NCBI GenBank assembly: GCA_003242085.1
Contig: QBML01000002.1
Coordinates: forward strand, 1 to 64,000
From: Pseudanabaena frigida
Lineage (GTDB): Bacteria; Cyanobacteriota; Cyanobacteriia; Pseudanabaenales; Pseudanabaenaceae
Direction of reading: 5' to 3'
Length of the DNA: 64,000 bases
Positions 9,238 through 21,190 of the stretch are shown here, one piece after another (the first letter of the stretch is position 1; each line of letters opens with the position of its first letter). Made by a program: the position numbers and the translations under genes. The notes beneath the pieces are model-generated. The model saw only the letters and a list, made by a program, of their open reading frames with translations. It searched no databases and was not told where the DNA came from.

Positions 9238-10350
9238 ATGTCGAAGAATGCATCAAAAATAGGTGTTGGTATTGTCGGGACAGGCTTTGGACAGATTATT
9301 CATATTCCTGCTCTGCAAATTCATCCTGATACTGAAGTTGTAGCGGTTTATCATCGCGATCGCCTTAAAGCTCAACAAATTGCTGATAAGTTTGGGATTA
9401 CCCATGCTTGCGATCGCCTAGAGGATTTACTTGCACTTAAAGAAGTTCAAGCCGTAACAATCTCTACGCCACCAAGCTTTCACTACGAACAGGTAAAAAT
9501 GGCGATTGAAGCAGGCAAGCATATTTTGCTAGAAAAGCCTGTGACGATGAATGCTCAAGAAGCGATCGCGCTATATCGTCTTGCCCAAGAACGCCAAGTA
9601 ATTACTGCCACTGATTTTGAATTTCGTTGTGTTCCACAATGGAAGTATTTCAAACATCTGCTCGATCTCAATCATGTTGGCAAAAAGCGGCTGATTCAAA
9701 TTGATTGGTTGGTGCAAGGTCGTGCCGATCCAAAGCGTGTTTGGAATTGGTATAGCCAAAAAAAATTTGGTGGTGGGGCATTAGGTGCGATTGGTTCCCA
9801 TGCTTTTGATTATGTGCGTTGGCTATTTGGCGACATAAAAAGTCTATCTGGACAACTCAGTACTGGCATTACCGAACGTCCCGATGCTGATGGGATTCTG
9901 CGCCCCGTGGATGCTGATGACACTTGTAACATTTTATTGGAACTTGCCGACGGCACTCCTTGCAATATTTCTCTTAGCACTGTCACCTATCGCGGTCGCG
10001 GTCATTGGCTCACTGTATATGGCGAGAATGGAACGCTAGTACTAGGAAGCTCTAATCAAGCCGATTACGTGCATGGTTTCAGCTTGAGACAAGGCAAACT
10101 CGATCGCTCAGAAATGGAAATCGTACCGATACCGCCCGAATACGATTTGCCGAAAACCTATACCGATGGTCGTCTCGCGCCCGTACTAGTCATATGCGAT
10201 CGCTGGATCAAGTCAATTCAAACGGGAAAGTCTATGACACCAAGTCTTTATGAAGGCGCATGGTCACAGTTACTTATGGACTTAACGCAGGAGTCTCACC
10301 ACCATAAGAAATGGATCGACGTAGCATCATATAGCGATCGCTACCTTTAG
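9238..10350 (+). CDS. Gfo/Idh/MocA-family NAD(P)-dependent oxidoreductase
   Basis: This 370-residue dehydrogenase has an N-terminal Rossmann fold (GVGIVGTGFGQIIHIPAL) and the family EKP motif (LLEKPVTMN) that positions the catalytic lysine, followed by the alpha/beta substrate domain with GGGALGAIGSHAFDYVRW. Such enzymes oxidise or reduce sugars, inositols or bilin-like compounds; the substrate here cannot be told. It begins one base after cobO and ends in a hairpin, so it forms a two-gene operon with the corrinoid enzyme. That link is positional and need not be functional. Confidence 0.85.
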   Translation: MSKNASKIGVGIVGTGFGQIIHIPALQIHPDTEVVAVYHRDRLKAQQIADKFGITHACDRLEDLLALKEVQAVTISTPPSFHYEQVKMAIEAGKHILLEKPVTMNAQEAIALYRLAQERQVITATDFEFRCVPQWKYFKHLLDLNHVGKKRLIQIDWLVQGRADPKRVWNWYSQKKFGGGALGAIGSHAFDYVRWLFGDIKSLSGQLSTGITERPDADGILRPVDADDTCNILLELADGTPCNISLSTVTYRGRGHWLTVYGENGTLVLGSSNQADYVHGFSLRQGKLDRSEMEIVPIPPEYDLPKTYTDGRLAPVLVICDRWIKSIQTGKSMTPSLYEGAWSQLLMDLTQESHHHKKWIDVASYSDRYL

Positions 10351-10357
10351 CTAAAAC

Positions 10358-10399
10358 TCATAAAGAGAGATGCGGCGCTTCCCGCATCTCTCTTTATGA
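10358..10399 (+). terminator. hairpin terminator of the cobO operon
   Basis: An 18-bp perfect stem (10358-10375 with 10382-10399) has a six-base loop CGCTTC, a degenerate form of the GC-triloop apex. Confidence 0.75.
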
Positions 10400-10453
10400 A
10401 TTGGTTACTTTTTAGCTTAAGCAAGGGCAATCCAACTAAAATATTAAAACCCC

Positions 10454-10483
10454 TTGACATTCAAAGGGCATCTACGCTAGAGT
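10454..10483 (+). promoter_or_regulatory. possible promoter of the rpoB-rpoC1-rpoC2 operon
   Basis: TTGACA (10454-10459) is followed 18 bases later by TAGAGT (10478-10483), about 70 bases before the rpoB ATG. The -35 is perfect and the -10 is weak. Confidence 0.45.
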
Positions 10484-10550
10484 TATGTGCTTATGTCTAG
10501 AATTAAAACTATACATATACTCCGCCCACTAAAACTGCAGTCATTAGTGC

Positions 10551-13500
10551 ATGAATAAGTCTACTCTTGTTACTCCTGCCTTCGTTCTACCAGATCTTGT
10601 AGAAATCCAGCGGGAGAGTTTTCGATGGTTCCTAGAAGAAGGACTTATTGAAGAGCTTGAGAGTTTCTCGCCGATTACAGATTATACGGGCAAAATGGAA
10701 CTCCATTTTATTGCCAAAGATTACAAACTCAAGCGACCAAAGTACAGTGTTGATGAGTCCAAGCGTCGGGATGCCACCTATGCCGTACAAATGTACGTTC
10801 CCACGCGGCTTATTAATAAAGAGACAGGAGAAATAAAGGAGCAAGAAGTTTTTATTGGCGATCTGCCTCTGATGACAGATCGCGGAACATTTATTATCAA
10901 CGGGGCTGAACGAGTCATCGTCAACCAGATTGTCCGTAGCCCTGGCGTTTATTATAAACAAGAAATCGATAAAAATGGTCGTCGTACCTACAACGCCAGC
11001 CTGATTCCTAACCGAGGCGCTTGGCTAAAGTTTGAAACCGACAAGAACGATCTAGTCTGGGTACGCATTGACAAAACTCGCAAACTTTCCGCGCAGGTAT
11101 TACTCAAAGCGATCGGCTTAAGTGATGCCGAAATTTTGGACGCGCTCACCCATCGTGAGTATTTCCAGAAAACAATTGATAAAGAAGGTCAATTCGACGA
11201 AGACGAGGCACTCAAAGAGCTATATCGTAAGCTCCGCCCAGGTGAGCCTCCAACCGAGTCTGGTGGTCGTGAACTATTGCGATCGCGCTTTTTTGACCCC
11301 AAACGTTACGATCTCGGCAAGGTTGGACGCTACAAGCTCAACAAAAAATTGCGCTTGAATACCCCTGACACGATGAGGGTATTAACCGAGAAAGATATTC
11401 TTACCGCAATTAATTACCTAATCAATCTCAAGTTTGATATCGGTGAAATTGATGACATCGATCACCTAGGCAACCGTCGCGTGCGCTCTGTCGGTGAATT
11501 GTTGCAAAACCAAGTTCGTGTTGGTCTAAACCGTCTAGAAAGAATCATTCGCGAGCGGATGACTGTTTCTGATGTCGATGCGCTGACTCCTGCATCCTTG
11601 GTTAACCCTAAACCACTAGTAGCAGCGATTAAAGAGTTCTTTGGTTCCAGCCAACTATCGCAGTTCATGGATCAAACCAATCCTCTCGCGGAGTTAACGC
11701 ACAAACGTCGTCTTAGTGCTCTTGGCCCTGGTGGTCTAACTCGCGAACGTGCTGGCTTTGCGGTTCGGGATATTCATCCGAGCCACTACGGTCGTATTTG
11801 CCCTATTGAAACTCCAGAAGGACCTAACGCAGGGCTGATCGGTTCCTTAGCAACCCACGCTCGCGTTAACCAATATGGATTCATCGAGACACCTTACTAT
11901 GCGGTCGAGAATGGTCGCGTACGTAAGAACGAAGAACCTGTCTACATGACAGCCGATGAAGAAGATGAATTTCGTGTAGCCCCTGGTGATGTAGCTACCA
12001 ATGATGAAGGCTATATTTTTAGCGAGATTGTTCCGATTCGCTATCGCCAAGAATGGGGTACTGCATCTCCTGAAGAAATCGATTATGTTGCTGTTTCGCC
12101 CGTACAGATTATCTCTGTTGCGACATCATTAATTCCTTTCCTTGAACACGATGATGCCAACCGTGCCCTCATGGGTTCGAATATGCAACGTCAAGCTGTT
12201 CCACTACTACGTCCTGAGCGTCCTCTGGTTGGGACTGGGCTAGAGGCTCAAGCCGCAAGAGACTCAGGGATGGTGATCGTGTCGCGAGTCACAGGAGAAG
12301 TCTCCTACGTGTCTGCGGATGAGATCCGTGTTAAGGCTGATGATACGGGACTAGAAAGCATCTATCGTCTGCAAAAGTATCAGCGATCGAACCAAGACAC
12401 ATGCTTAAATCAACGCCCTCTAGTATGGGTTGGCGATAGTGTAGTTTCGGGACAAGTTCTTGCCGATGGATCTGCCACTGAAGGTGGTGAAATTGCACTT
12501 GGACAAAATATCCTTGTTGCCTACATGCCTTGGGAAGGCTACAACTATGAAGACGCAATTCTCATTAATGAGCGTCTTGTAATTGATGATGTTTATACTT
12601 CAATTCACGTTGAGAAGTACGAAATTGAAGCTCGCCAAACCAAGCTAGGTCCCGAAGAAATCACCCGTGAAATCCCTAACGTTGGCGAAGACTCCCTTCG
12701 CAACCTTGACGAGCAGGGCATTATCCGCATCGGCGCTTGGGTAAGTTCTGGAGAGATTCTCGTCGGTAAAGTCACACCTAAAGGTGAATCCGATCAACCT
12801 CCCGAAGAAAAACTCCTTAGAGCAATTTTTGGCGAAAAGGCGCGTGATGTAAGAGATAACTCTTTACGTGTACCAAACGGTGAAAAGGGTCGTGTCGTTG
12901 ATGTCCGTGTATTTACCCGCGAACAAGGCGATGAGTTACCCCCTGGGGCAAACATGGTCGTCCGCGTTTACGTTGCTCAAAAACGCAAGATCCAAGTTGG
13001 TGACAAGATGGCAGGTCGCCATGGCAACAAGGGCATTATTTCTCGAATTTTACCGAAAGAAGATATGCCTTTCTTGCCTGACGGTACTCCTCTTGACATC
13101 GTGTTGAACCCTCTGGGTGTGCCTTCACGGATGAACGTTGGACAGGTGTTTGAATGCTTGCTCGGTTGGGCTGCGGAAAACTTGAATGCTCGTTTTAAGA
13201 TCGTACCTTTCGATGAAATGTATGGTGCAGAGGCTTCGCGAGAGTTAGTGCACGGTCAGCTAGCCCATGCTCGTAATCACACTGGCAAAGATTGGGTATT
13301 TAATGATGACTTCCCAGGCAAGTTGACAGTGTACGACGGGCGGACAGGTGAGCCATTCGATCAGCCTGTGACCGTTGGTAAGGCTTATATGCTGAAACTT
13401 GTTCACCTTGTCGATGACAAGATCCATGCGCGTTCAACTGGTCCTTACTCTCTAGTTACTCAGCAGCCTCTTGGTGGTAAAGCTCAACAGGGTGGTCAGC

Positions 13501-13853
13501 GCTTCGGAGAAATGGAAGTATGGGCCTTAGAAGCTTTTGGTGCTGCCTATATTCTTCAAGAGCTACTCACAGTCAAGTCTGACGATATGACTGGACGGAA
13601 TGAAGCGCTCAATGCGATCGTAAAAGGCCATGCAATTCCTCGTCCTGGCACACCAGAATCTTTCAAGGTATTGGTGCGCGAGCTTCAGTCTCTTTGCTTG
13701 GATGTGTCAGTTCACAAACTTTCTGAGGATGGTAGTAACCAAGATACAGAAGTCGATCTAATGGTGGATACAGGCTCTCGCCGTACACCTAATCGCCCAA
13801 CCTACGAGTCAATTTATCGAGGCGACATCAACTTTGATGAGGATGATGACTAG
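10551..13853 (+). CDS. rpoB: DNA-directed RNA polymerase beta subunit
   Basis: This is the beta subunit of RNA polymerase (1100 residues, normal for cyanobacteria). The sequence runs in register from the N-terminal lobes through the rifampicin region ([23 protein letters not shown], then [21 protein letters not shown]) to the C-terminal segments [14 protein letters not shown] and [20 protein letters not shown]. The rifampicin-pocket residues look wild type. It is the first gene of rpoB-rpoC1-rpoC2, separated from rpoC1 by 107 bases that contain a small hairpin. The C-terminus ends in an acidic tail (NFDEDDD). Confidence 0.98.
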   Translation: MNKSTLVTPAFVLPDLVEIQRESFRWFLEEGLIEELESFSPITDYTGKMELHFIAKDYKLKRPKYSVDESKRRDATYAVQMYVPTRLINKETGEIKEQEVFIGDLPLMTDRGTFIINGAERVIVNQIVRSPGVYYKQEIDKNGRRTYNASLIPNRGAWLKFETDKNDLVWVRIDKTRKLSAQVLLKAIGLSDAEILDALTHREYFQKTIDKEGQFDEDEALKELYRKLRPGEPPTESGGRELLRSRFFDPKRYDLGKVGRYKLNKKLRLNTPDTMRVLTEKDILTAINYLINLKFDIGEIDDIDHLGNRRVRSVGELLQNQVRVGLNRLERIIRERMTVSDVDALTPASLVNPKPLVAAIKEFFGSSQLSQFMDQTNPLAELTHKRRLSALGPGGLTRERAGFAVRDIHPSHYGRICPIETPEGPNAGLIGSLATHARVNQYGFIETPYYAVENGRVRKNEEPVYMTADEEDEFRVAPGDVATNDEGYIFSEIVPIRYRQEWGTASPEEIDYVAVSPVQIISVATSLIPFLEHDDANRALMGSNMQRQAVPLLRPERPLVGTGLEAQAARDSGMVIVSRVTGEVSYVSADEIRVKADDTGLESIYRLQKYQRSNQDTCLNQRPLVWVGDSVVSGQVLADGSATEGGEIALGQNILVAYMPWEGYNYEDAILINERLVIDDVYTSIHVEKYEIEARQTKLGPEEITREIPNVGEDSLRNLDEQGIIRIGAWVSSGEILVGKVTPKGESDQPPEEKLLRAIFGEKARDVRDNSLRVPNGEKGRVVDVRVFTREQGDELPPGANMVVRVYVAQKRKIQVGDKMAGRHGNKGIISRILPKEDMPFLPDGTPLDIVLNPLGVPSRMNVGQVFECLLGWAAENLNARFKIVPFDEMYGAEASRELVHGQLAHARNHTGKDWVFNDDFPGKLTVYDGRTGEPFDQPVTVGKAYMLKLVHLVDDKIHARSTGPYSLVTQQPLGGKAQQGGQRFGEMEVWALEAFGAAYILQELLTVKSDDMTGRNEALNAIVKGHAIPRPGTPESFKVLVRELQSLCLDVSVHKLSEDGSNQDTEVDLMVDTGSRRTPNRPTYESIYRGDINFDEDDD

Positions 13854-13859
13854 TTCCTA

Positions 13860-13888
13860 AGACAAGCGTCGCTTGGCGACGCTTGTCT
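13860..13888. repeat. hairpin between rpoB and rpoC1
   Basis: A 13-bp perfect stem (13860-13872 with 13876-13888) has a TTG loop. It lies inside an operon, and no T-run follows, so it is more likely an mRNA processing or stability element than a full terminator. Confidence 0.65.
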
Positions 13889-13960
13889 AAACCTCTAAAT
13901 TTTTATCGATCAATTAAGCAATCAATTAGCACGCATTCAAAATTAAGGACGTTGTAACGT

Positions 13961-15997
13961 ATGGCGAAAGTGGAACAGCGATTTGACTATGTCAAGATTG
14001 GCTTGGCATCACCCGATCGCATTCGTAAGTGGGGCGAGCGCGTTCTGCCAAACGGTAGTTTGGTTGGCGAAGTCACAAAACCTGAAACTATTAATTACCG
14101 CACTCTGAAGCCAGAAATGGATGGCTTATTTTGTGAGCGAATTTTCGGTCCCGCAAAGGACTGGGAATGCCATTGCGGTAAATATAAACGCGTGCGTCAT
14201 CGCGGTATTGTCTGTGAGCGTTGCGGTGTAGAAGTAACGGAATCGCGCGTACGCCGTCACCGTATGGGCTTCATTAAGCTGGCTGCTTCAGTTACCCATG
14301 TATGGTATCTCAAGGGTATTCCTAGCTATATGGCAACCCTGCTCGATATGCCTTTGCGTGATGTCGAGCAAATCGTTTACTTTAACGCCTATGTTGTCCT
14401 TAATCCAGGCATTGAATCTGAAGTTGATGGTGAAGTTACTGTAGTTAATAGCCGCGAAATTCGTATTCGTGGAATTGATGGTATTGAGCGTGCTTATCAT
14501 CTGCATCCGAAACATACTCCTAATGTGTCGGAAGGCAAGACCGTTGAGGCGGGAGAGCCGATCGCTAGTGCTTATAACCTCTCTTACAAGCAATTACTTT
14601 CTGAAGATCAATGGATCGATCTTGAAGATCAGATCTATGCCGAAGATCCCGTATTAGATGGTATTGAGGTTGGTATTGGTGCGGAAGCAATTAAACAATT
14701 ATTGCAAAACATTAATCTTGAAAAAGAAGCGGAGCGCTTGCGTACAGATATTGAAAACTCAAAGGGGCAAAAACGCGCCAAATTAATTAAACGTTTGCGT
14801 GTAGTTGACAACTTTGTGGCGACTGGCTCTAGACCAGACTGGATGGTATTGGATGTAATTCCTGTAATTCCTCCTGACTTGCGCCCGATGGTACAACTTG
14901 ATGGCGGACGTTTTGCAACTAGCGACTTAAACGATCTTTATCGTCGCGTAATCAATCGTAATAATCGTCTTGCCCGTTTGCAAGAAATCCTCGCACCTGA
15001 AATTATCGTCCGTAATGAAAAACGGATGTTGCAAGAAGCAGTTGATGCGCTGATCGATAATGGTCGTCGCGGACGTACAGTAGTGGGTGCAAACAATCGT
15101 CCCCTCAAGTCGCTGTCTGACATCATTGAAGGCAAGCAGGGTCGTTTCCGCCAAAACTTACTCGGTAAACGGGTTGACTACTCAGGTCGTTCGGTTATCG
15201 TGGTTGGTCCTAATCTGAAGATCCATCAATGCGGTCTGCCCAAGGAAATGGCGATCGAGCTATTCCAGCCCTTTGTAATTCATCGTCTAATTAAAACTGG
15301 TCTAGTAAACAATATCAAGGCTGCGAAAAAGCTAATTCAGAGGAACGATCCAGCCATTTGGGATGTCTTAGAGGACGTAATTCGCGATCATCCTGTGATG
15401 TTGAACCGCGCTCCAACGCTTCACAGACTTGGTATTCAGGCATTTGAGCCTTTGCTAGTAAGCGGTCGTGCTATTCAATTGCATCCGCTAGTATGTCCTG
15501 CGTTTAACGCCGACTTCGATGGTGACCAAATGGCGGTTCACGTTCCACTATCGATTGAAGCCCAGGCAGAAGCTCGTCTGCTAATGCTTGCCTCAAATAA
15601 TATTCTCTCACCTGCAACAGGTCGCCCAATTGTCACACCTAGCCAAGATATGGTCTTGGGTTGTTATTATCTCACCACCGAAAATCCTTACAAGCAGAAG
15701 GGATTAGGACGTTACTTTGCTAACTTCAATGACGTGGTGATGGCATACGAACAAGCTGAAATTGATATTCATGCCAACGTTTGGGTGCGCTTTGAAGGAG
15801 TAGTTGAAGGTCAAGGCGAAGAGAAGGAAAACGAAGAACCCAAAATCACGATTCTCGAAGATGGTTCTAAGGTTAAGGAGTTTGATTTCCGACGCATTCG
15901 TGAAGATGCCGAAGGTAATTTGATTTCTCAATATATCAAAACAACACCAGGGCGCGTGATTTTCAATCAAGCAATTTATGCATCTCTAGCTAGCTAG
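13961..15997 (+). CDS. rpoC1: RNA polymerase gamma subunit (N-terminal half of beta')
   Basis: Cyanobacteria encode beta' as two proteins, and this 678-residue protein is the N-terminal part. Near the N-terminus a zinc site is formed by [20 protein letters not shown]. The catalytic Mg2+ loop [12 protein letters not shown] is intact. The C-terminus carries an acidic stretch ([13 protein letters not shown]) within an otherwise conserved region, and the protein may be a little longer than many cyanobacterial homologues. It ends LAS, followed by 123 bases with a hairpin before rpoC2. The split is strong evidence for the cyanobacterial origin of the window. Confidence 0.98.
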   Translation: MAKVEQRFDYVKIGLASPDRIRKWGERVLPNGSLVGEVTKPETINYRTLKPEMDGLFCERIFGPAKDWECHCGKYKRVRHRGIVCERCGVEVTESRVRRHRMGFIKLAASVTHVWYLKGIPSYMATLLDMPLRDVEQIVYFNAYVVLNPGIESEVDGEVTVVNSREIRIRGIDGIERAYHLHPKHTPNVSEGKTVEAGEPIASAYNLSYKQLLSEDQWIDLEDQIYAEDPVLDGIEVGIGAEAIKQLLQNINLEKEAERLRTDIENSKGQKRAKLIKRLRVVDNFVATGSRPDWMVLDVIPVIPPDLRPMVQLDGGRFATSDLNDLYRRVINRNNRLARLQEILAPEIIVRNEKRMLQEAVDALIDNGRRGRTVVGANNRPLKSLSDIIEGKQGRFRQNLLGKRVDYSGRSVIVVGPNLKIHQCGLPKEMAIELFQPFVIHRLIKTGLVNNIKAAKKLIQRNDPAIWDVLEDVIRDHPVMLNRAPTLHRLGIQAFEPLLVSGRAIQLHPLVCPAFNADFDGDQMAVHVPLSIEAQAEARLLMLASNNILSPATGRPIVTPSQDMVLGCYYLTTENPYKQKGLGRYFANFNDVVMAYEQAEIDIHANVWVRFEGVVEGQGEEKENEEPKITILEDGSKVKEFDFRRIREDAEGNLISQYIKTTPGRVIFNQAIYASLAS

Positions 15998-16038
15998 GGT
16001 ATAGACTGCTCCTCACTAGTTCCCTAAAGAGTGATATG

Positions 16039-16067
16039 GAGATTTCGATGCTTTACATCGAAATCTC
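16039..16067. repeat. hairpin between rpoC1 and rpoC2
   Basis: A 12-bp perfect stem (16039-16050 with 16056-16067) has the loop CTTTA. It is the second hairpin inside the rpo operon and has no T-run. Confidence 0.6.
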
Positions 16068-16120
16068 TAACCATAAAACGAAGATTAATTACTCAAAAGA
16101 TCATTTAACAGCTTAATACC

Positions 16121-19100
16121 ATGGCAGATTTCACGATTAGCAGCACGGATTCGCCTATTGATAACAAGCCTCAGCGCTTTATCAATCGCACGATTGACAA
16201 GGGGCAACTGAAAAAGTTAATTGCTTGGGCTTTTACGCATTACGGAACAACTAGCGCAGCTAATGTTGCAGACCAATTAAAAGCTTTAGGATTCCGCTAT
16301 GCTACACAAGCAGGTGTATCGATTAGCATCGAAGACTTGCAGGTTCCTGCTAGTAAAAAAGCTTTGCTTGCAGCAGCCGAGCTAGAGATCGAAGAAACTG
16401 AAAGCCGTTATACAAGAGGCGAGATCACTGAGGTAGAGCGGTTCCAGAAAGTTATTGATACGTGGAACGTTGCTAATGAAAACCTTAAGGATGAAGTAGT
16501 AAAGAACTTCCGTAGTAACAATCCTCTCAACTCTGTTTACATGATGGCGTTCTCTGGCGCTCGTGGCAACATCTCACAGGTGCGACAGTTAGTTGGTATG
16601 CGCGGTTTGATGGCCGATCCACAAGGGGAAATCATCGATTTACCAATTAAGACTAACTTCCGTGAAGGTCTGACTGTTACTGAGTATATTATTTCGTCTT
16701 ATGGTGCGCGTAAGGGACTCGTAGACACAGCACTACGGACTGCTGACTCTGGCTATCTAACTCGTCGTTTAGTCGATGTATCGCAAGATGTGATTGTACG
16801 GGAAAATGATTGCGGCACAACCCGTGGTATTCGCTTGAAAGCGATGAAAGATGGGGAGAAGACCTTAATCAAGCTCTCCGATCGCCTATTCGGTCGTGTG
16901 GCAGCAGAAGATATTGTCGATCCAAAGACAGGTGAAGTAATTGTACTTCGCAATCAAGAGATCTCGGAAGATCTGTCCTTAGCAGCACAAAAAGCAGGTG
17001 TCGAAGAAGTATGTGTACGCTCAGCCTTTACTTGTGAATCGACTCGTTCTGTTTGTCAGATGTGCTATGGCTGGAGCTTGGCTCATGCTGAATTGGTAGA
17101 TATTGGCGAAGCAGTAGGCATTATCGCCGCACAGTCTATCGGTGAACCTGGTACACAGCTAACCATGCGTACTTTCCACACAGGTGGTGTATTTACTGGG
17201 GAAGTTGCCGAACAGCAACGTGCTCCCCATGATGGCACAGTCAAATATAGTAAAAAGCTGAAAGTTCGTCCCATGCGTACCCGTCATGGGGAAGATGCAT
17301 TTATCGTGGAATCAAATGGTGATTTTACGCTTGAAACTTCTGAAGGTAAGAAGGTTTACGCAATCACCCAAGGTTCGACATTATTAGTGCGAGATGGTCA
17401 GAAAGTTAGCCAAAACCAATTGATGGCTGAGGTTTCGATCACAGGTAAGACTTCACGTAAAACAACAGAAAAAGCAACTAAAGCGCTTAATACTGGTTTG
17501 GCAGGTGAAGTTTTGTTCTCAGATTTGGCGATCGAAGAGAAAAAAGACCGTCAAGGTAACACTAGCTATGTAGCTCGTGGTGAAAAAGGACGGGTTTGGG
17601 TACTAGCTGGCGAAGTTTACAATTTGCCACCTGGTGCGGAGCCAACGGTCAAGAATGAGACTCAAGTAAAAGAAGGTGACGTACTTGCTGAAACACGTCT
17701 AATTACCGAGCATGGTGGTGTTGTACGTCTTAACGAAGAAGATAGTCGTCATAGCCGTGAAGTGGAAATCATTACTGCCTCAGTGGTACTCGATCAGGCT
17801 ATCGTTAAAGAAGAAAGCTACCAAGGTCGCGAGCACTATATCCTTGAAACTCAAGGTGGACAAAGCTTCTCGCTTAAGGCTTCCCCAGGTACCAAGCTGA
17901 CAAATAATCAGGTAGTAGCCGAACTGATTGATGATACCTATCACACTAAGAGTGGTGGGATTATCAAGTTTGCTGGTGTGGAAGTTGCTAAACGCAGCAA
18001 GGGCAAGCAAGGCTATGAAGTAGTCAAGGGTGGTACTTTGCTTTGGGTCCCTGAAGAAACCCATGAAGTGAACAAGGATGCTTCGCTCTTGATGGTCGAA
18101 GAAAATCAGTTCATTGAAGCTGGGACAGAAGTTGTCAAGGATATCTTTAGCCAAACCGCAGGTGTGGTGGAAGTGTTCCAAAAAAATGACATTTTGCGCG
18201 AAATTGTGATCAAACCAGGCGACTTACACTTAGTTGACGATCCACAAACGGCAATGCAAAAGAACGGTTCCTTGGCTTATCCAGGCACGGAAATTATGCC
18301 AGGGTTGACCTCACCTGAATTGCGCTACGTGGAATATTTAGATTCGACTGAGGGGCCAGCTCTACTGTTGCGTCCTGTAGAAGAATACCAAGTGCCTGAC
18401 GTGCCAACAGTTCCTAGCCAAGAGTCTGTCAATCAAGAAGGTCGTTCAATCGGTCTACGTGCGGTTCAACGCATTCCTTACAAGGATGGCGATCGCGTTA
18501 AGGCGATCGATAGCGTTGAGCTACTCAAAACCCAACTTTTGTTAGAAGTTGACACTGATGCCCCTCAATTGGCAGCTGACATCGAGTTTATTCCTAACGA
18601 TAAAGATGCAGGTAGTCTGCGCTTGCAATTGGTAATTCTGGAATCTTTGGTAATTCGTCAAGATACGTCTGGAGATCCTGCCCATAGCAACTCGCGTACT
18701 CGTCTGCTTGTAAATGATGGCGATCGCATTGATCCAGGTGCGGTTGTAGCACGAACAGAAATCCTCTGTAAGCGCCCAGGACAAATCCGAGGTATTCGTA
18801 AAGGTTCAGAAGTTGTGCGCCGCTTGCTGGTTGTAACTGAAGCCGATTGCATTACTACAGCTTGCCCTAACCCCACAGTACAAGCTGGTGATCTATTGCG
18901 ATCGGGTGACGAAATTGGCGAAGGTGTAATTACTGAAGAGTCTGGACAAGTACTTAAGGTTGAAGGCGGTAATGTCGTATTTCGGATCGGTCGTCCTTAC
19001 CTTGTATCTCCTGGAGCATTGTTGCAAATTCACGATGCTGACCTTGTTCAGCGTGGTGACAACATTGCGCTTCTCGTATTTGAGCGTGCCAAAACAGGAG

Positions 19101-20098
19101 ATATTATCCAAGGTCTGCCTCGGATTGAAGAACTGCTCGAAGCCCGTAAGCCCAAAGAAATGTGTGTTCTTGCGCGTACCGCAGGTACTGCTCAAGTTAC
19201 CTACGACTCTGACGATAACCCTGAAGTGAAAATTCTCGGTAATGATGGCACGCTTGATGACGATTATTCGTTTAATGCGGGTCAAAGCGTGATCATTTCT
19301 GATGGTCAGAAGATATCGGCTGGTGAAGCTCTCACCGATGGTCCCGCCAATCCTCATGATATTCTCGACATTTATTTCCATGCTTATAAGGAATCTCTTG
19401 GTGTCAGAAAAGCTGCCCTAATTGGTTTGCAGAAGGTACAAGAGTTCTTGATGAACGAAGTTCAGTCTGTTTACCAATCACAAGGCGTAGATATTTCCGA
19501 TAAGCACATTGAGGTAATCGTTAAGCAGATGACCTCGAAGGTGCGGATCGAAGATGGTGGCGATACGACTCGTCTGCCTGGCGAGTTAGTGGAACTCCAT
19601 CAAGTTGAACAAATCAACGAAGCGATGGATATCACAGGTGGTGCGCCTGCGGACTATACGCCTGTGTTGATGGGTATTACTAAGGCAAGTTTAAACACCG
19701 ACAGCTTTATCTCGGCGGCTAGTTTCCAAGAGACCACTCGTGTACTCACGGAAGCCGCGATCGAAGGTAAGTCTGACTGGTTGCGTGGCTTGAAAGAGAA
19801 CGTCATTATCGGTCGTCTAATCCCTGCGGGTACTGGCTTTAATGCTTACGATACGCCAATCGTTGAAGTCGATAATGGTTATGAGCCAGATCTCGGCTAT
19901 AATGAAGAAGCTGATGATGTGATCATTGACGATAATACTGCTCGCAATTATCAAATCATTGAACCGAGAATTGAGCCACTTCGCACTATAGATACTCCAC
20001 GTAGTCGTCGTAGTTTTGACGATGAGCTGGTGGATGATGATGTGGAGTTTGATGACGATGACGAAGATGATGATGATGAATTCGATGATGAAGAATAA
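16121..20098 (+). CDS. rpoC2: RNA polymerase beta' subunit (C-terminal part)
   Basis: This is the C-terminal part of the split beta' subunit (1325 residues). Early on it carries the trigger-loop and bridge-helix region ([20 protein letters not shown]) and the second zinc site ([17 protein letters not shown]). The long middle is the beta-rich insertion (SI3) typical of cyanobacterial RpoC2. The clamp end follows ([20 protein letters not shown]). The extreme C-terminus is an unusual tail of almost only Asp and Glu (about 25 residues after [14 protein letters not shown]). A perfect 20-bp terminator hairpin begins 3 bases after the stop. Confidence 0.98.
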   Translation: MADFTISSTDSPIDNKPQRFINRTIDKGQLKKLIAWAFTHYGTTSAANVADQLKALGFRYATQAGVSISIEDLQVPASKKALLAAAELEIEETESRYTRGEITEVERFQKVIDTWNVANENLKDEVVKNFRSNNPLNSVYMMAFSGARGNISQVRQLVGMRGLMADPQGEIIDLPIKTNFREGLTVTEYIISSYGARKGLVDTALRTADSGYLTRRLVDVSQDVIVRENDCGTTRGIRLKAMKDGEKTLIKLSDRLFGRVAAEDIVDPKTGEVIVLRNQEISEDLSLAAQKAGVEEVCVRSAFTCESTRSVCQMCYGWSLAHAELVDIGEAVGIIAAQSIGEPGTQLTMRTFHTGGVFTGEVAEQQRAPHDGTVKYSKKLKVRPMRTRHGEDAFIVESNGDFTLETSEGKKVYAITQGSTLLVRDGQKVSQNQLMAEVSITGKTSRKTTEKATKALNTGLAGEVLFSDLAIEEKKDRQGNTSYVARGEKGRVWVLAGEVYNLPPGAEPTVKNETQVKEGDVLAETRLITEHGGVVRLNEEDSRHSREVEIITASVVLDQAIVKEESYQGREHYILETQGGQSFSLKASPGTKLTNNQVVAELIDDTYHTKSGGIIKFAGVEVAKRSKGKQGYEVVKGGTLLWVPEETHEVNKDASLLMVEENQFIEAGTEVVKDIFSQTAGVVEVFQKNDILREIVIKPGDLHLVDDPQTAMQKNGSLAYPGTEIMPGLTSPELRYVEYLDSTEGPALLLRPVEEYQVPDVPTVPSQESVNQEGRSIGLRAVQRIPYKDGDRVKAIDSVELLKTQLLLEVDTDAPQLAADIEFIPNDKDAGSLRLQLVILESLVIRQDTSGDPAHSNSRTRLLVNDGDRIDPGAVVARTEILCKRPGQIRGIRKGSEVVRRLLVVTEADCITTACPNPTVQAGDLLRSGDEIGEGVITEESGQVLKVEGGNVVFRIGRPYLVSPGALLQIHDADLVQRGDNIALLVFERAKTGDIIQGLPRIEELLEARKPKEMCVLARTAGTAQVTYDSDDNPEVKILGNDGTLDDDYSFNAGQSVIISDGQKISAGEALTDGPANPHDILDIYFHAYKESLGVRKAALIGLQKVQEFLMNEVQSVYQSQGVDISDKHIEVIVKQMTSKVRIEDGGDTTRLPGELVELHQVEQINEAMDITGGAPADYTPVLMGITKASLNTDSFISAASFQETTRVLTEAAIEGKSDWLRGLKENVIIGRLIPAGTGFNAYDTPIVEVDNGYEPDLGYNEEADDVIIDDNTARNYQIIEPRIEPLRTIDTPRSRRSFDDELVDDDVEFDDDDEDDDDEFDDEE

Positions 20099-20100
20099 CT

Positions 20101-20143
20101 AAAAAAGGATAGAGGAGCGCTTCGCGCTCCTCTATCCTTTTTT
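20101..20143 (+). terminator. hairpin terminator of the rpo operon
   Basis: A 20-bp perfect stem (20101-20120 with 20124-20143) has a TTC loop and a 3' arm ending in six T. The apex is GAGCGC-TTC-GCGCTC. Confidence 0.9.
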
Positions 20144-20216
20144 GGGATATGATCGATCGCGTTGGTCATCTAGACATATCTAAAAGTATTTCGCATCCAA
20201 ACATTTCACAGCAAGC

Positions 20217-20483
20217 ATGAAGTATCAAGCCCGTATATTTGTTACCTTACGTCCATCAGTTCTCGATCCCGCAGGTACTGCTGTTCAGTCCGCACTTAAG
20301 CAAATGGACTGTCACGTTGATTCGGTTCGCATTGGTAAGTATGTCGAAATCGTTTTAGATGCCGCAGACGAGAATGAAGCATCTCAAAAGCTTGATGAAA
20401 CCTGCGATAAGTTATTAGCAAATCCTGTAATTGAAAATTATCGCTTTGAGTTAACTCCGATCGCACAGGAGGTAAAAGCGTGA
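20217..20483 (+). CDS. purS: phosphoribosylformylglycinamidine synthase subunit PurS
   Basis: This is the small bridging subunit of the three-part FGAM synthase (PurS-PurQ-PurL) of purine biosynthesis. The 88-residue protein shows the family pattern: a start YQARIFVTLRPSVLDPAGTAV, a middle VRIGKYVEIVLDA, and the NPVIENYRFEL ending. It overlaps purQ by four bases (GTGA). purL is not in this window, so ammonia from PurQ must be passed to a synthetase encoded elsewhere. Confidence 0.95.
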   Translation: MKYQARIFVTLRPSVLDPAGTAVQSALKQMDCHVDSVRIGKYVEIVLDAADENEASQKLDETCDKLLANPVIENYRFELTPIAQEVKA

Positions 20484-21190
20484 AATTTGGCATGAAATTT
20501 GGCATTCTAGTTTTTCCCGGCTCCAACTGTGATCGCGATGTTGCCACAGTCACTAGTGGAATTTTAAAGCAACCAACAAGGCTGATTTGGCACACAGATA
20601 CTGATATTAGTGATTGTGATGTCGTTGTGGTTCCAGGGGGATTCAGCTATGGAGATTATTTGCGATGTGGCGCGATCGCCCGTTTTGCACCCGTAATGCG
20701 ATCGCTACAAGAGCATGTCGCCAAGGGAAAATATGCGATCGGCATTTGTAACGGGTTTCAGATTTTAACTGAGTCGGGCTTGTTGCAAGGAGCCTTAGTG
20801 AGAAATCGCGATTTGCATTTTATTTGCGATCGCGTACAATTGCGAGTTGAGCGCAATGATTTAGCATTCACTCAAAAATACCAAAAGCAACAAATTATTA
20901 CTTTGCCGATTGCCCATGGTGAGGGCTGCTATTTTGCCGATGCAGACACGCTCAAAGAACTTGAAGACAACAATCAAATCGTCTTTCGTTATTGTGATGC
21001 GATCGGCAATGTTTCTGACGATTCAAATCCTAATGGTTCACTGGGCAACATTGCAGGTATTTGCAACAAACAAGGTAATGTGATTGGCATGATGCCCCAC
21101 CCCGAACGCGCTGCCGAAGGAATTCTGGGCGGAACTGACGGTAAAGCCTTATTTGAAGGATTACTAGAAGGATTGTTAGTCAATGCCTAG
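20480..21190 (+). CDS. purQ: phosphoribosylformylglycinamidine synthase subunit PurQ (glutaminase)
   Basis: PurQ releases ammonia from glutamine for FGAM synthase. It is a class I glutamine amidotransferase of 236 residues, with the nucleophile elbow GICNGFQIL (catalytic Cys) and the His/Glu pair in MMPHPERAAE. I favour the GTG at 20480 because AGGAGG (20467-20472) lies 7 bases before it; the ATG at 20492 would be 19 bases away. The first 24 bases are a tandem 12-base duplication (TGAAATTTGGCA twice), so the protein starts MKFGMKFG. The 3' end overlaps the next gene by 8 bases. Confidence 0.94.
   Translation: MKFGMKFGILVFPGSNCDRDVATVTSGILKQPTRLIWHTDTDISDCDVVVVPGGFSYGDYLRCGAIARFAPVMRSLQEHVAKGKYAIGICNGFQILTESGLLQGALVRNRDLHFICDRVQLRVERNDLAFTQKYQKQQIITLPIAHGEGCYFADADTLKELEDNNQIVFRYCDAIGNVSDDSNPNGSLGNIAGICNKQGNVIGMMPHPERAAEGILGGTDGKALFEGLLEGLLVNA

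Noticed and set aside
14288-14593. 101-codon minus-strand frame inside rpoC1
   Set aside because: It is antisense to a highly conserved gene, with no domain seen.
18893-19381. 162-codon open frame on the minus strand inside rpoC2
   Set aside because: It is fully antisense to conserved rpoC2 sequence, with no family resemblance and no ribosome site; a shadow of codon bias.
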